Of a DNA stretch of 64,000 nucleotides, positions 49,957 through 59,605 are shown piece after piece (position 1 is the first letter of the stretch; every line of letters starts with the position of its first letter). Below the pieces are notes generated by a model that ran no database searches, was not told the DNA's origin, and saw only the letters and a list, made by a program, of their open reading frames with translations. Made by a program: the position numbers and the translations under genes. The DNA comes from Arundinibacter roseus (GTDB lineage Bacteria > Bacteroidota > Bacteroidia > Cytophagales > Spirosomataceae). The stretch is from positions 98,690 to 162,689 of the forward strand of contig NZ_SMJU01000013.1 of the NCBI RefSeq assembly GCF_004348825.1. Direction: 5' to 3'.

Positions 49957-50089
49957 CACAGGGCTGCACCCTGTGCTAGTGGATTTCGCCCTTTCAGGGC
50001 TGGGTTTTGATTCTTTTTATTCCTTCGTTTCCTTACACAGGGCGATACCCTCTGCTAGTGGATTTCGCCCTTTCAGGGCTGGGTTTTCG
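49957..50089. repeat. Two units of the interspersed CAGGGCTGCACCCTG repeat
   Basis: Units begin at 49959 and 50038 (79 bases apart). The core CAGGGCTGCACCCTGTGCTA and TTTCGCCCTTTCAGGGCTGGG is the same as in the array at 42406, but the linker differs and the second unit has CAGGGCGATACCCTC. It sits between the polX-like gene and the TonB receptor gene; the rest of this 250-bp gap shows no gene. Confidence 0.85.
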
Positions 50090-50115
50090 CAATTTTCGGA
50101 AGATTAATCTGTCAA

Positions 50116-51825
50116 TTATATGCGCCTTTTGGCAAGATATGCCTCCATTTCCTGTAATGACAGGGCATTAAAAGTCATGGTTTTGGGAAGACCGCCTTTT
50201 CGGGCAACCGCTACGCCGTAGTGCATATCATAGTATCCGTCCATTTCGTGCGCATCGGGATTGATGCTAAGCTGAACCCCTTTTTCGAGGCAATATCGAA
50301 TCCAGCGCCAATCCAGATCCAGGCGCCAGGGGCTCGCATTGATTTCGATCACCACACCATGAGCCGCACAGGCATCAATAATCACCCGATGATCAATTGG
50401 ATAGCCGTCCCGAGAAAGCAAAAGTCGGCCTGTGGGGTGTCCCAGAATCGTTGTATAGGGATTTTCGATGGCACGCAGCAATCGTGTGGTCGCTTTTTCC
50501 AGCGTCATGCTCAGGTTGCTGTGTACAGATGCCACCACGTAATCGAACGTTGATAAAATCTCAGCCGGATAATCCAGCGAGCCGTCACCCAAAATATCCG
50601 ATTCAATCCCTTTCAGAATTTTGAATGGTTTGGTGGAAGAATCCTGTGCGTAGGCAGCATTTAGCTGCTCAATTTCCCTTTGCTGTTCCAGAACTCTTTC
50701 TGCTTTTAGTCCATTGGCATAGGCGGCAGTTTGGGAGTGGTCGGCAATGCCCAGATACTCGAAGCCCAGCTCGCGGCAAAAATCCGCCATTTGTTTGAGA
50801 CTATGCTGACCATCCGAATAGGTGCTGTGATTGTGTAGAATTCCTTTGAGATCCTGCCAGGTTACGAGCGCATCGGTAGTATATTTTTGTGCCCATTCGA
50901 GTTCATTATGCCCTTCTCTCATTTCAGGGACGATGAATGGGAATCCGGCTTTTTTATAAATATCTTCCTCAATATCAATGGGCTCCGTTCGGGCTATTTG
51001 CAGAAGCGAGCGCCCTTCGGCGTTTGTCAGGGCGAGGTGAGCTTCGGCACTGCTTTGTAAAAACCGCTCGGCTTCCATGCGCAGCGGGGGCACGCAGGCT
51101 AGTTCTACCGCAATTTCGTGATCCGCCATTTTGCCCCTCCACACAAAGGGCGTTGAGTTCTTTTTGTCCTGAATCAGAAAATCAAGTGTAGCCAACGTAG
51201 CCTGTACAGCCACGGGTGAGTCGTGGGCAATCAGCAAAAGTAAGGTATCAACGGTTTCAGTTTTGCGGCGAAGTTGTCCGGCTATTTCTATTCGGTCAAA
51301 GTACTTTTCGAGTGATTCGAGGAGCTGTGTCCCCAGCATTTCGGCCTTATCCATTCGCAATTTTCCGGCCTGACTCCGCATAAATGCCAGCGAATCCAGA
51401 ATCTTCTGCTGTGTACTTCCTCCAAAACCTTTCAGGGCCGCAATGCTACCATTTTGGCACGCAATTTCGAGTTCGTGCAGGGATTCAATGCCCAACTCCC
51501 GCCACAAAACGGCAATTTTCTTGGGGCCAATTCCCTTGACCTGAAACATTTCCAGCACGCCGGGAGGGGTTTGTGCCAGCAGGTCATTCAATTCCTGAAT
51601 CGATCCTTTTTCTACCAGTTCTCGTATTTTTTCGGCTACTTTTTTACCAACACCCTGTAAAGCAACAAGATCGCCGAACGCAAGTTCGGCGATCTGTTGA
51701 TTTACCAATTTATCCAGATTAAAAGCGGCTACTCCATACGCCCGCACTTTAAAAGAATCAGCTCCGTGCAGTTCCAGCAGGCGGGCGGTCAGTTCAAGCG
51801 TATCTATAATTTCAGAATTAGTCAT
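50116..51825 (-). CDS. polX: PolX-family protein with intact PHP nuclease and degenerate polymerase centre
   Basis: A 569-residue protein with the bacterial PolX layout. Residues 1-150 hold the DNA-binding 8-kDa-like and HhH segments (GVGKKVAEKI, VKGIGPKKIAVL, LKGFGG). The palm is at about 160-280. At 182-200 the expected GS-x-RR...GDID pattern reads AGQLRRKTETVDTLLLLIA, so the two catalytic aspartates are replaced by Thr and Leu; the third Asp region reads IAVELA. The PHP domain (about 328-569) keeps its ligands: HNHSTYSDG, IADHSQ, GIESDIL, VASVHSN, LGHPTG, NPDAHEM. I infer a nuclease without polymerase activity. A -7 box lies upstream. Confidence 0.88.
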   Translation of the reverse strand: MTNSEIIDTLELTARLLELHGADSFKVRAYGVAAFNLDKLVNQQIAELAFGDLVALQGVGKKVAEKIRELVEKGSIQELNDLLAQTPPGVLEMFQVKGIGPKKIAVLWRELGIESLHELEIACQNGSIAALKGFGGSTQQKILDSLAFMRSQAGKLRMDKAEMLGTQLLESLEKYFDRIEIAGQLRRKTETVDTLLLLIAHDSPVAVQATLATLDFLIQDKKNSTPFVWRGKMADHEIAVELACVPPLRMEAERFLQSSAEAHLALTNAEGRSLLQIARTEPIDIEEDIYKKAGFPFIVPEMREGHNELEWAQKYTTDALVTWQDLKGILHNHSTYSDGQHSLKQMADFCRELGFEYLGIADHSQTAAYANGLKAERVLEQQREIEQLNAAYAQDSSTKPFKILKGIESDILGDGSLDYPAEILSTFDYVVASVHSNLSMTLEKATTRLLRAIENPYTTILGHPTGRLLLSRDGYPIDHRVIIDACAAHGVVIEINASPWRLDLDWRWIRYCLEKGVQLSINPDAHEMDGYYDMHYGVAVARKGGLPKTMTFNALSLQEMEAYLAKRRI

Positions 51826-51857
51826 GCGATTTCGGGTCTAAGGCTTCTACATTTCTG

Positions 51858-51865
51858 CAAATATA
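51858..51865 (-). promoter_or_regulatory. -7 promoter element of the PolX-family gene
   Basis: Reads TATATTTG on the minus strand, exact TAnnTTTG, 32 bases before the ATG at 51825. Confidence 0.5.
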
Positions 51866-51880
51866 GCCCGAATTCACATA

Positions 51881-53401
51881 CTACTTATCCCACCACACTT
51901 TTGTATCAAGCTCATCGGCCCCCATCCGGCTGATAGCCGCCTGCACATTGGTACTGTTCACCGAAATCTCGGAATTGGGATAGGTTAAACGATTGATAAA
52001 ATCAGTTGAAATTCCTTTTCCGGGAAAAGGATTTGGCGTTAAAACCGGAAAATTGCTTCGACGAAAATTAGCAAAGGCCTCGGGACCGTTCATCAGAGAC
52101 GCCACCCAATATTGCGTATTGATTTGTTGCAAACCGTTGGACGAATCGTACGGATGAGCTGCCAGATAGGCGGCAATATCTGCCTCCGGAATTGCCGAAG
52201 CAGCATCGTAAAGCGCCATTTGCTCCATGTGAGCCCGAACTCCATTGGTAAAAAATGTAGCCGCAGATCCTTGTACCCAACCCCGTTGTACAGCCTCAGC
52301 CACGTGAAGGCTCGTTTGGGCATACGTTACCAAAAACATAGGGCTTTGCTGTTTGGCCAGCCGGGTGCGGTCCAGCTGACTATAATCGTAGAAACTTGCC
52401 AGACCATCGGCTTGTGCACGAGCCACAATGCCGCTATTGTCAAAACCCAGTGGCATACCAATCTGAACGGCAGGATCGATAGATGCCCGAGCTGGCACCT
52501 GCTGCGGCCCGGAGGCAGCACCTACGTAGCGGGTTGCGATGGATTTCAGCCGGGGATCATTATTCATTTTCAAATAGTTAACAAAAGGTGCGGCCAGGTA
52601 GTAATTATTGGCTTCGGTCGCATTGAGTGTTCCGCCCAGGGCATTGGTATAGTTGGCATTGTGCTGCACCACGGCGTTGTCATTGTTGGCCTGCATGACG
52701 CCACCCTGAACGGCTCGCTGAACGGTTTGCTGAGCTAATGTTGGGTTTGCTGCCGATAGCCGCATACCAGCTCTCAGCAATAGCGAAAAGCCAAATTTTT
52801 TCCATTTGTCCACATTTCCTGAGTACAAAACATCCGCAGTTTCTACGGTTTTGGAAGCATCCAAAGCGGCCGAAGCTTCGGTCAATTCTTTGATTATATC
52901 GGTATAAATGGCTTCCTGTCCGTCATACACTGGTAAAACAGCTTGCTCTGAAAAGCCTTTTCCCGCCTGGAAATAGGGAATATCTCCGTACGAATCGGTC
53001 AAAACCATAAATCCATAGGCCTGAAAAATACGCGCCATGTGGTACAGATTGGAACGCGACGGATCCGAAGAAGTAACCCGGATAATATCTGCCGTATTTC
53101 GAATCACCGAGCGGTAGTAGCGCTGCCAGATTTCCTGAGTCACGTTGCGGTTGTCCTGATTAAAATTAGCTCCCGCCAATACACCCGAGTTGGGCGTAAC
53201 GATTTGCTGCACAATACCCATGTCATACACCAGAATTCCGCCCGGAAAAGATGCATTGATGACAGCGTTATTGAGTAAAAAAACCGGATTCAGCGTAGTA
53301 GCAGCAGTTCGGTTGGTATTCATTTCGTCAAATCCTTCGTCGCAGGAAGTAGACAAAAGTCCCAGCCCGAACAACAAGGTAAAAGTTAGTATCTTTTTCA
53401 T
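51881..53401 (-). CDS. SusD/RagB-family surface lipoprotein
   Basis: Outer-membrane-anchored glycan-binding lipoprotein (506 residues). The signal peptide and lipobox TFTLLFGLGLLSTSC (Cys20) are followed by DEGFDEMNTNRTAATTLNP, and MARIFQAYGFMVLTDSYGDIPYFQAG is the TPR-rich core of the SusD-like type 2 group. It works as the lid of the SusC transporter encoded 12 bases upstream on the same strand. No substrate can be read from the sequence. Confidence 0.93.
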   Translation of the reverse strand: MKKILTFTLLFGLGLLSTSCDEGFDEMNTNRTAATTLNPVFLLNNAVINASFPGGILVYDMGIVQQIVTPNSGVLAGANFNQDNRNVTQEIWQRYYRSVIRNTADIIRVTSSDPSRSNLYHMARIFQAYGFMVLTDSYGDIPYFQAGKGFSEQAVLPVYDGQEAIYTDIIKELTEASAALDASKTVETADVLYSGNVDKWKKFGFSLLLRAGMRLSAANPTLAQQTVQRAVQGGVMQANNDNAVVQHNANYTNALGGTLNATEANNYYLAAPFVNYLKMNNDPRLKSIATRYVGAASGPQQVPARASIDPAVQIGMPLGFDNSGIVARAQADGLASFYDYSQLDRTRLAKQQSPMFLVTYAQTSLHVAEAVQRGWVQGSAATFFTNGVRAHMEQMALYDAASAIPEADIAAYLAAHPYDSSNGLQQINTQYWVASLMNGPEAFANFRRSNFPVLTPNPFPGKGISTDFINRLTYPNSEISVNSTNVQAAISRMGADELDTKVWWDK

Positions 53402-53413
53402 AGTAAAGTCCGG

Positions 53414-56400
53414 TTAAAATTTAACATTCAGATTGAAACCCATGCTGCGCGTCGTAGGCAAGCCGGTGGCTTCCAGACCTACCACATTATCAGAGCCATA
53501 GCCAAAAGACTCAGGGTCAATATTTGGCACCCATTTTTTGAGTAGCAGCACGTTATTTGCCACAAAGCTCAGCCGTACACCTTTGACCGGAAAGGCCGCC
53601 GGCAAAAACCGGGAGAAATCGTATCCCGCCGTAATTTGACGTAGTTTCCAGAATCCGGCATCGTACACAATCGGCTCCACAAGCGCCAGGGAGCGCACCA
53701 CTTCCCAGTAGGGCTGCACACCCGCCACAACGGTATTGGGCTCGCCGCGCTCGTTGACTCCTTCGCCAATCACACCGCCTTCACGGCCTTCGAGTGTCAT
53801 TTTGTGCAATCCGTGCCGGGTAGCGTTGAAGTTAGTACCCGACATCATGTTGTGACCCAGTTTGAAATCAATCAGGAAGGAGAGGTTAATCCCTTTATAA
53901 TTGAAGTTGTTGGTAATACCTCCTACCCACTTGGGAATTGCCGACCCAAAAGAAATCAGATCCGTAGTCCGTAGCGGAATGCCGTTTCCACCAAAAATCT
54001 TACGACCCTGATCGTCGCGGCGGTAGCCAAAGCCGTAGAGTTGCGCCATTGGCTGACCCACTACCTGCCGTAGTTCGCCATTAAACACGTGCGTGCCAAC
54101 GGTGATGCGTTCGCCGGGAGTATCAGTCAGCAGGCTAAGTACTTTGGTTTGGTTGTAAGAGCCGTTTAGACTCACGTCCCACTGAAAATCATTGCCCCGA
54201 ACCATACCCAGATTTACCAATAACTCCACGCCCTGATTCCGTCCGCGGCCACTGTTGATCAAGGTATTTACATAGCCGGAGGCATCCGAAATTTGGGCAG
54301 AAACGATCTGATCTTCGGTAATTTTACGATACAACGCAAAGTCTATCCCGACCCGATTATCAAACAGTTTGAGTTCCAGACCAACCTCGCTTTCCGTACT
54401 GCGCATCGGACGTAGGTTTGCATTTGGTACAGTATTGCCACTGATAAAACCGACGGGTTGAAGAGCGTTTGATACGTTAGGAAATAAGTTGGCATTTACC
54501 CCATAAAACAAATTATTGGCATAAGGCGACACGTCCGTATCGCTGCCAACCTCGGCATAGGCAGCACGTAACTTTCCAAAATTGAGCCAGTTAGGCAAGT
54601 TGTTGAAGGCTTGTGAAAATACAAAACTTCCCGAAATAGATGGATACAAAATGCTTCTGTTCGCAGGAGAAAGTGTGGAGAACCAGTCGTTTCGAGCGGT
54701 GACGTTTAAGAAAAGGAATTCTTTATACGATACTTCCGCAGCACCATAAACAGAATTTACAGCTCTTTCAGATAGCGCATACAAAGGATCCTTTACCCGT
54801 GAATTCATGACCGTATACAAATCCCGCACAATGAAGTCGGTAACCTGCACGCTGTTTAGATCGGAACGTCGGTACATTTGATTGCCGCCAAGGGTAAGAT
54901 CAAATCCAAAGTCCCCAAATTTCTGCGTGGCACCAATCAAAATGTCTTTGTTCAACTCCCGAAAACGTCGCGACTCCTGTGTATACAAGCCATTGACAAA
55001 ACCTTCTGGCGCTGCCGGACGCGACGCCTGACCAGTTGGGAAGTTGTTGTAGTCCTGATCGCGCGACCAGTAATCCTGCCCTACCCGAGCCTGTACGTAC
55101 ATCCACGGCAGGAGGTTGTACCGTATGGCGATATTGCCAAAAATACGATCACGGGTAACATTTTGAAACTGCTCGGCCAGCGTAAAGTACGGATTGGTAC
55201 GGTTTCGGAATCGGGAATAAACAAACTCATTTCCGTTGGCATCGTACTTCTTTTCATCCAGCAAATCAAATGGCATAGAGTTGGCCATGTTGTAAATACT
55301 CGTCGGAATGGAGTTGTCCTGTTCGGCAATCACCGGCGGATTTTTGTTGACTTCATTCGAGTAATTGATGTTTCCTGATACGCTTAACTTTTTAGATAAA
55401 TCGTAGCTGAACCCAAGGTTAATGGTTTTTCGGTTGAAGCTGTTATTGGGGACAATTCCTTTGTTGTCCATATTGGCAAGAGAAAGGTTAAATCCTCCTT
55501 TTTCGGAAGCCGACGATAGCGAAACCGTGTTGTTAAAATTGATTCCATTGCGGAAAAACGTCCGAATCCGATCATACACCGGCTCGTAAGGTACCGTCAC
55601 GCCATCGAAAAGCACCTGCGTCATGCCAGGCTGAAATTTCTCACCAAATGACCATTGACCTGAGGTTGGATTCGGGGAAGTAGGTCGAAGGCCAAATTCT
55701 CCCTGTCCGTATTCGTACTGATAATCAGTAAAATCCAATGGAGTATCAACCGTAAAATTTGAGTTATAAGTAACTCCGATTCCCCGGCCTTCTCCGCGGG
55801 TTTTGGTGGTCACCATAATCACCCCGTCTTTGGCACGCGAACCGTAGAGCGCCGCCGCCGTGGCGCCTTTCAGAACCGTCATACTTTCAATGTCGTCCGG
55901 GTTGATACTCGACAGACCGTCGCCACCATCCGATGTATTTCCACCGCCCCGCGAGCCTACCGAATTGTCGGACGACTGATTACCGGGATTGGTACCAAAG
56001 TTTGTATTATCAATTGGAACGCCATTGACTACGATAAGTGGCGAGTTTTGGCCCGAAAACGACGATTGTCCCCGAATCCTGATTTTTGAACTGCCGCCGG
56101 GGCCTGTACCCAAACTAGTAATATTGACCCCCGCAATTTTTCCCTGCAAGGTATTGATGAAATTGGGAGTGCGGTTAACAGTAATCTGCTCGGCCCCAAC
56201 GGTCGTAGTTGCATAGCCAAGTTTCTTAGATTCTTTTTTGATACCAAGCGCTGTAACCACTACTTCTTCCAGGCTCGTGGCCCCCTCTACCAGGCTGACT
56301 GTCAGTACACTTTTATTCTCTACGTTGATTTCCTGCGTTGCATAGCCAATAAAACTAAACACAAGCGTAGCATTTGGTTCGGCATTGAGGGCAAACTTTC

Positions 56401-56587
56401 CGTCGGCATCGGTGGTAGTACCTACGTTCGTTCCTTTAACCAGGATAGACACGCCCGGCAGGGGCTGATTTTCTTTGCTGCTTGTTACCGTGCCTGACAC
56501 CCGGCTATTCTGCGCCCAGCCAGTCAAACTGATACCTGTTACTAACAGCAACAGGAACAGATGTTTAAAATGTAAAATTCTTTTCAT
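53414..56587 (-). CDS. SusC/RagA-family TonB-linked outer-membrane transporter
   Basis: Large TonB-dependent receptor (1057 residues) that imports an oligosaccharide or related nutrient with its SusD partner. Signal peptide LFLLLLVTGISLTGWAQ, carboxypeptidase-like domain (VSGTVTSSKENQPLPGVSILVKGTNVGTTTDADGKF region), the SusC segment SLEEVVVTALGI, plug with RIRGQSSFSGQNSPLIVVNG and ATAAALYGSRAKDGVIMVTTK, then the barrel ending in FNLNVKF. It is the first gene of the susCD pair; divergent from the exported oxidoreductase at 56849. Confidence 0.95.
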   Translation of the reverse strand: MKRILHFKHLFLLLLVTGISLTGWAQNSRVSGTVTSSKENQPLPGVSILVKGTNVGTTTDADGKFALNAEPNATLVFSFIGYATQEINVENKSVLTVSLVEGATSLEEVVVTALGIKKESKKLGYATTTVGAEQITVNRTPNFINTLQGKIAGVNITSLGTGPGGSSKIRIRGQSSFSGQNSPLIVVNGVPIDNTNFGTNPGNQSSDNSVGSRGGGNTSDGGDGLSSINPDDIESMTVLKGATAAALYGSRAKDGVIMVTTKTRGEGRGIGVTYNSNFTVDTPLDFTDYQYEYGQGEFGLRPTSPNPTSGQWSFGEKFQPGMTQVLFDGVTVPYEPVYDRIRTFFRNGINFNNTVSLSSASEKGGFNLSLANMDNKGIVPNNSFNRKTINLGFSYDLSKKLSVSGNINYSNEVNKNPPVIAEQDNSIPTSIYNMANSMPFDLLDEKKYDANGNEFVYSRFRNRTNPYFTLAEQFQNVTRDRIFGNIAIRYNLLPWMYVQARVGQDYWSRDQDYNNFPTGQASRPAAPEGFVNGLYTQESRRFRELNKDILIGATQKFGDFGFDLTLGGNQMYRRSDLNSVQVTDFIVRDLYTVMNSRVKDPLYALSERAVNSVYGAAEVSYKEFLFLNVTARNDWFSTLSPANRSILYPSISGSFVFSQAFNNLPNWLNFGKLRAAYAEVGSDTDVSPYANNLFYGVNANLFPNVSNALQPVGFISGNTVPNANLRPMRSTESEVGLELKLFDNRVGIDFALYRKITEDQIVSAQISDASGYVNTLINSGRGRNQGVELLVNLGMVRGNDFQWDVSLNGSYNQTKVLSLLTDTPGERITVGTHVFNGELRQVVGQPMAQLYGFGYRRDDQGRKIFGGNGIPLRTTDLISFGSAIPKWVGGITNNFNYKGINLSFLIDFKLGHNMMSGTNFNATRHGLHKMTLEGREGGVIGEGVNERGEPNTVVAGVQPYWEVVRSLALVEPIVYDAGFWKLRQITAGYDFSRFLPAAFPVKGVRLSFVANNVLLLKKWVPNIDPESFGYGSDNVVGLEATGLPTTRSMGFNLNVKF

Positions 56588-56682
56588 TGATTTTAGAATT
56601 TTGGTTCATTGCTAAAAATACAGGCAAGTGCATTTTCTACTAATACTACAATTAAATATCTACATTATTAAATTATTCTGTA

Positions 56683-56694
56683 TATACATGTATA
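56683..56694. promoter_or_regulatory. Short palindrome between divergent SusC and Gfo/Idh/MocA genes
   Basis: TATACATGTATA is a perfect 12-bp palindrome in the AT-rich 261-bp intergenic region and could be an operator for either gene. The location is suggestive but an AT-rich palindrome of this size occurs by chance. Nothing else is supported in this gap. Confidence 0.2.
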
Positions 56695-56848
56695 CAAAGT
56701 ATACTTATTTGATTTTACGTTACTTTTCCTTGGTTTTACAAGAATTCAAGCGCAGATTTGAAGGAAATTTTTTGCAGAAACTTATTATAAACCCGGTAGT
56801 AAGCGTTCCGGACTTTCTACTTTTACCTTAAAATATGAATTTAAACCT

Positions 56849-57949
56849 ATGGAAAAATTAACCGAAACATCATCAATCACGCGCCGTTCGTTTTTGGCTG
56901 CGGGCGCAGCTTTGGCCAGTACGGCGGTTTTTTCGCCCTATGTGATTGGGAACTCCCGCCCCAAAGAACGCCTCGGAGTAGCGCTTGTGGGTTTGGGCTA
57001 TTACAGCACCGATTTGCTGGCGCCTGCGTTGCAACTGACTAAAAACTGCTATTTGGCGGGTATCGTAACGGGCACGCCGGCTAAAGCCGAAACCTGGAAA
57101 AAGAAGTATAATATTCCGGATAAAAATATTTACTCCTACGACACCTTTGACCAAATTGCCAACAATCCTGACATTGACGTGGTATACGTGGTATTGCCTC
57201 CTTCCATGCACCGCGAGTACGTGGTTCGGGCGGCAAAAGCAGGCAAACATGTGTGGTGTGAGAAACCCATGGCACCTACCGTCAAAGATTGTGAGGCCAT
57301 GATCAAAGCCTGCGCAGACAATAAGCAAAGCCTGGCGATTGGCTACCGCTGCCAGCATGATCCTAACACACAGGCTTTTATGAAATTAGCCAAAGAAAAA
57401 ACTCTTGGAAAAGTTAAACTGATCACCTGCGCTGCCGGCTATAACGAAGGACGGGTAGGACATTGGAAACTCAACAAAGCGCTTGGCGGCGGCGTGATGG
57501 GCGACATGGGCGTGTATGCGATTCAGGGTGCTCGGCTCGCAGCCGGAGAAGAACCGATGCTCGTGACGGCGCAGCATATCAACAACCGCCCGGAACTGTT
57601 TAAAGAAGTTGACGAAACAACCTTATATCAGTTTCATTTTCCGAGCGGCGCCATTGCCAATTGCACGTCGAGCTTTGGTATAAACACAAATTTTCTAAAA
57701 GTAAACTATGAAAAAGGCTTCCTCCACATGGACCCTTTTTCGGCGTACAAGGGAAACAAAGGCACCTATACCAACGGAGAAATTAATTTCCCGCTTGACA
57801 ATCAACAGGCTAAACAAATGGACGAAGACGCCACATCGATCATGCAAAAGCAACCGATGCTCGCTCCCGGTGAGGAAGGCATGCGCGACATTCGGATTGT
57901 AGAATCTATTTACGAAGCAGCCCGGACGGGCAAAGCGGTAAAGATCTGA
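56849..57949 (+). CDS. Exported Gfo/Idh/MocA-family oxidoreductase (Tat signal)
   Basis: NAD(P)-dependent sugar oxidoreductase-like protein (366 residues). The N-terminus TSSITRRSFLAAGAALASTAVF has the twin-arginine motif SITRRSFLAAG, so it should be folded with its cofactor before export to the periplasm, as in glucose-fructose oxidoreductase. GVALVGLGYYSTDLLAPAL is the Rossmann loop and WCEKPMAPTVKDCEAM holds the conserved EKP. It is divergent from susC and faces the enolase-superfamily gene. Substrate unknown; a sugar from the SusCD system is plausible. Confidence 0.9.
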   Translation: MEKLTETSSITRRSFLAAGAALASTAVFSPYVIGNSRPKERLGVALVGLGYYSTDLLAPALQLTKNCYLAGIVTGTPAKAETWKKKYNIPDKNIYSYDTFDQIANNPDIDVVYVVLPPSMHREYVVRAAKAGKHVWCEKPMAPTVKDCEAMIKACADNKQSLAIGYRCQHDPNTQAFMKLAKEKTLGKVKLITCAAGYNEGRVGHWKLNKALGGGVMGDMGVYAIQGARLAAGEEPMLVTAQHINNRPELFKEVDETTLYQFHFPSGAIANCTSSFGINTNFLKVNYEKGFLHMDPFSAYKGNKGTYTNGEINFPLDNQQAKQMDEDATSIMQKQPMLAPGEEGMRDIRIVESIYEAARTGKAVKI

Positions 57950-57979
57950 TTTTCAATATTTTTTTACATTTATTTAATT

Positions 57980-58016
57980 AAAGAGGGTTGCCCGAAAAAC
58001 CCGGGCAACCCTCTTT
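57980..58016. terminator. Bidirectional terminator
   Basis: AAAGAGGGTTGCCCG (57980-57994) pairs perfectly with CGGGCAACCCTCTTT (58002-58016), 7-nt loop, between converging genes. Confidence 0.85.
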
Positions 58017-58036
58017 TGTGAATTTCAGGCAAGAAT

Positions 58037-59515
58037 CTAGCTCCATTCCCGATCCCAGGAATCTTTGGTGTCCCACTCCGTAGTGGGAGCAAAAAACTTG
58101 GTACCCGGTTTGAGGTGTGCTTTTACAACCTCTTCCACCACTTCAATGCCAAGGCCCGGCGCGTCGGGTACTGGCGCAAAACCATTGACCACCAATGGCT
58201 TGGTCGTTTTCACCATACTTTCCCACCACTTCACGTCCACCGAATGATGTTCCAGCGCAATGAAATTTTCGGTAGCAGCGGCACAATGCACGTTGGCCAT
58301 AAACGAAATAGGCGTTCCGGCAAAATGCATCGCCATCGGGATTCCGTGTTCTTCGGCGTAATCGCCAATTTTCTTGGTTTCAAGCAGTCCTCCCGACGAC
58401 GCCAAATCCGGGTGAATCATATCGACAGCTTTTGCATCAATGAGCTTTATAAAATGTTCTTTCAGATAAATATCTTCACCCGTCAGCGTGGGCGTATCAA
58501 TAGCATCCGAAATCTGCTTCCATTTATCGGTATACTGCCAGGGCACCAAATCTTCCAGCCACGCCAACTGATATTTGTCGATGGCGCGCCCCAGGCGAAT
58601 GGCTGTATTTACGTCAAAATGGCCAAAATGGTCAGCCGCCATCGGCACTTCATAGCCAATGGCATCGCGTACTTTTGCTACGTATTCGGCCATTGCTTCC
58701 AGGCCTTTATCCGAAATCTGTATACCCGTGAACGGGTGCTTCGTCATGCCATAATCGCCCAGTTTTCCAGGATTTGAACCATTGCTCCACTGCTTTTTTA
58801 CCTGCCAGTCGCGGGCGCCGATGAGTGCGCCGGGAATATCCGCCACGAGCTGAATGCCAAAATCCATTTTCAGAAATGTGTAGCCCTTGTCCAGTCGCTC
58901 GACTTTCATTTTCTGGGCAAACTCTGCCGGGGTTTTTACTTCCGGGGTATCGGCATAAATCCGGACTTCATCCCTGAACTTACCGCCCAGCAACTGATAC
59001 GCAGGAACATTATAGGCTTTTCCGGCCAAATCCCACAGTGCCATTTCGACGCCGCAAACGCCACCAGCTGCCCGGCCCTGACCGCCAAACTGCTTGATTT
59101 TTTTGAACAATCGTTCCACATTACAGGGATTTTCACCCAGCAATCGGCTTTTCAGCATCAGTGCGTAGTTGGGGCTTGCACCGTCGCGGACTTCGCCCCA
59201 GCCCACAAGACCCTGATTGGTATCAATGCGGAGAATGGGGCAGGTCATGGGTGCGCCTACGACGGTAGCTACGCGAATGTCCGTAATTTTGAGATCGGAT
59301 GGTTTGGAGTCGCGCTTCACTTTCTGCGACAGGAATTCCATTTCTTTATCAACTTTTCCATCAAATGCCATTCCCAACGATAAACCGCCAAGCGTAGCTT
59401 TCCGGAAAAAATCGCGGCGACTATCGAAGCTGCCCGTTGGGGCAGCGGGAAGTTCGGGGAGCGTTCCGCTGCTTTGTGGCAGCTTCTTCAATAAATCTTG
59501 CAATCGCTTTTTCAT
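58037..59515 (-). CDS. Exported enolase-superfamily enzyme (mandelate racemase/muconate lactonizing type)
   Basis: A 492-residue sugar-acid dehydratase or racemase-like protein. The first 65 residues include FDSRRDFFRKATLGGLSLGMAF, a twin-arginine-type signal, so it is predicted periplasmic. Enolase-superfamily marks are GYTFLKMDFGI, the metal ligands in MAADHFGHFD, WLEDLVPWQ and LTGEDIYL, and the C-terminal HFAGTPISFMANVHCAAAT. The set is close to the MR/MLE group acting on sugar acids; the exact substrate is not determined. It converges on the Gfo/Idh/MocA gene and is divergent from the RraA-like gene. Confidence 0.88.
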   Translation of the reverse strand: MKKRLQDLLKKLPQSSGTLPELPAAPTGSFDSRRDFFRKATLGGLSLGMAFDGKVDKEMEFLSQKVKRDSKPSDLKITDIRVATVVGAPMTCPILRIDTNQGLVGWGEVRDGASPNYALMLKSRLLGENPCNVERLFKKIKQFGGQGRAAGGVCGVEMALWDLAGKAYNVPAYQLLGGKFRDEVRIYADTPEVKTPAEFAQKMKVERLDKGYTFLKMDFGIQLVADIPGALIGARDWQVKKQWSNGSNPGKLGDYGMTKHPFTGIQISDKGLEAMAEYVAKVRDAIGYEVPMAADHFGHFDVNTAIRLGRAIDKYQLAWLEDLVPWQYTDKWKQISDAIDTPTLTGEDIYLKEHFIKLIDAKAVDMIHPDLASSGGLLETKKIGDYAEEHGIPMAMHFAGTPISFMANVHCAAATENFIALEHHSVDVKWWESMVKTTKPLVVNGFAPVPDAPGLGIEVVEEVVKAHLKPGTKFFAPTTEWDTKDSWDREWS

Positions 59516-59605
59516 CGCACATTCAGGGTTATAGGTAAGAAGTAAAGTGAGTAAATATAATTGTACTTTGCGTTTTTAAATTTAAATTTTAACCTGATAA
59601 AGCCC

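Noticed and set aside
49907-50107. 66-codon ORF over the second repeat locus
   Set aside because: Repeat-derived translation like that at 42369.
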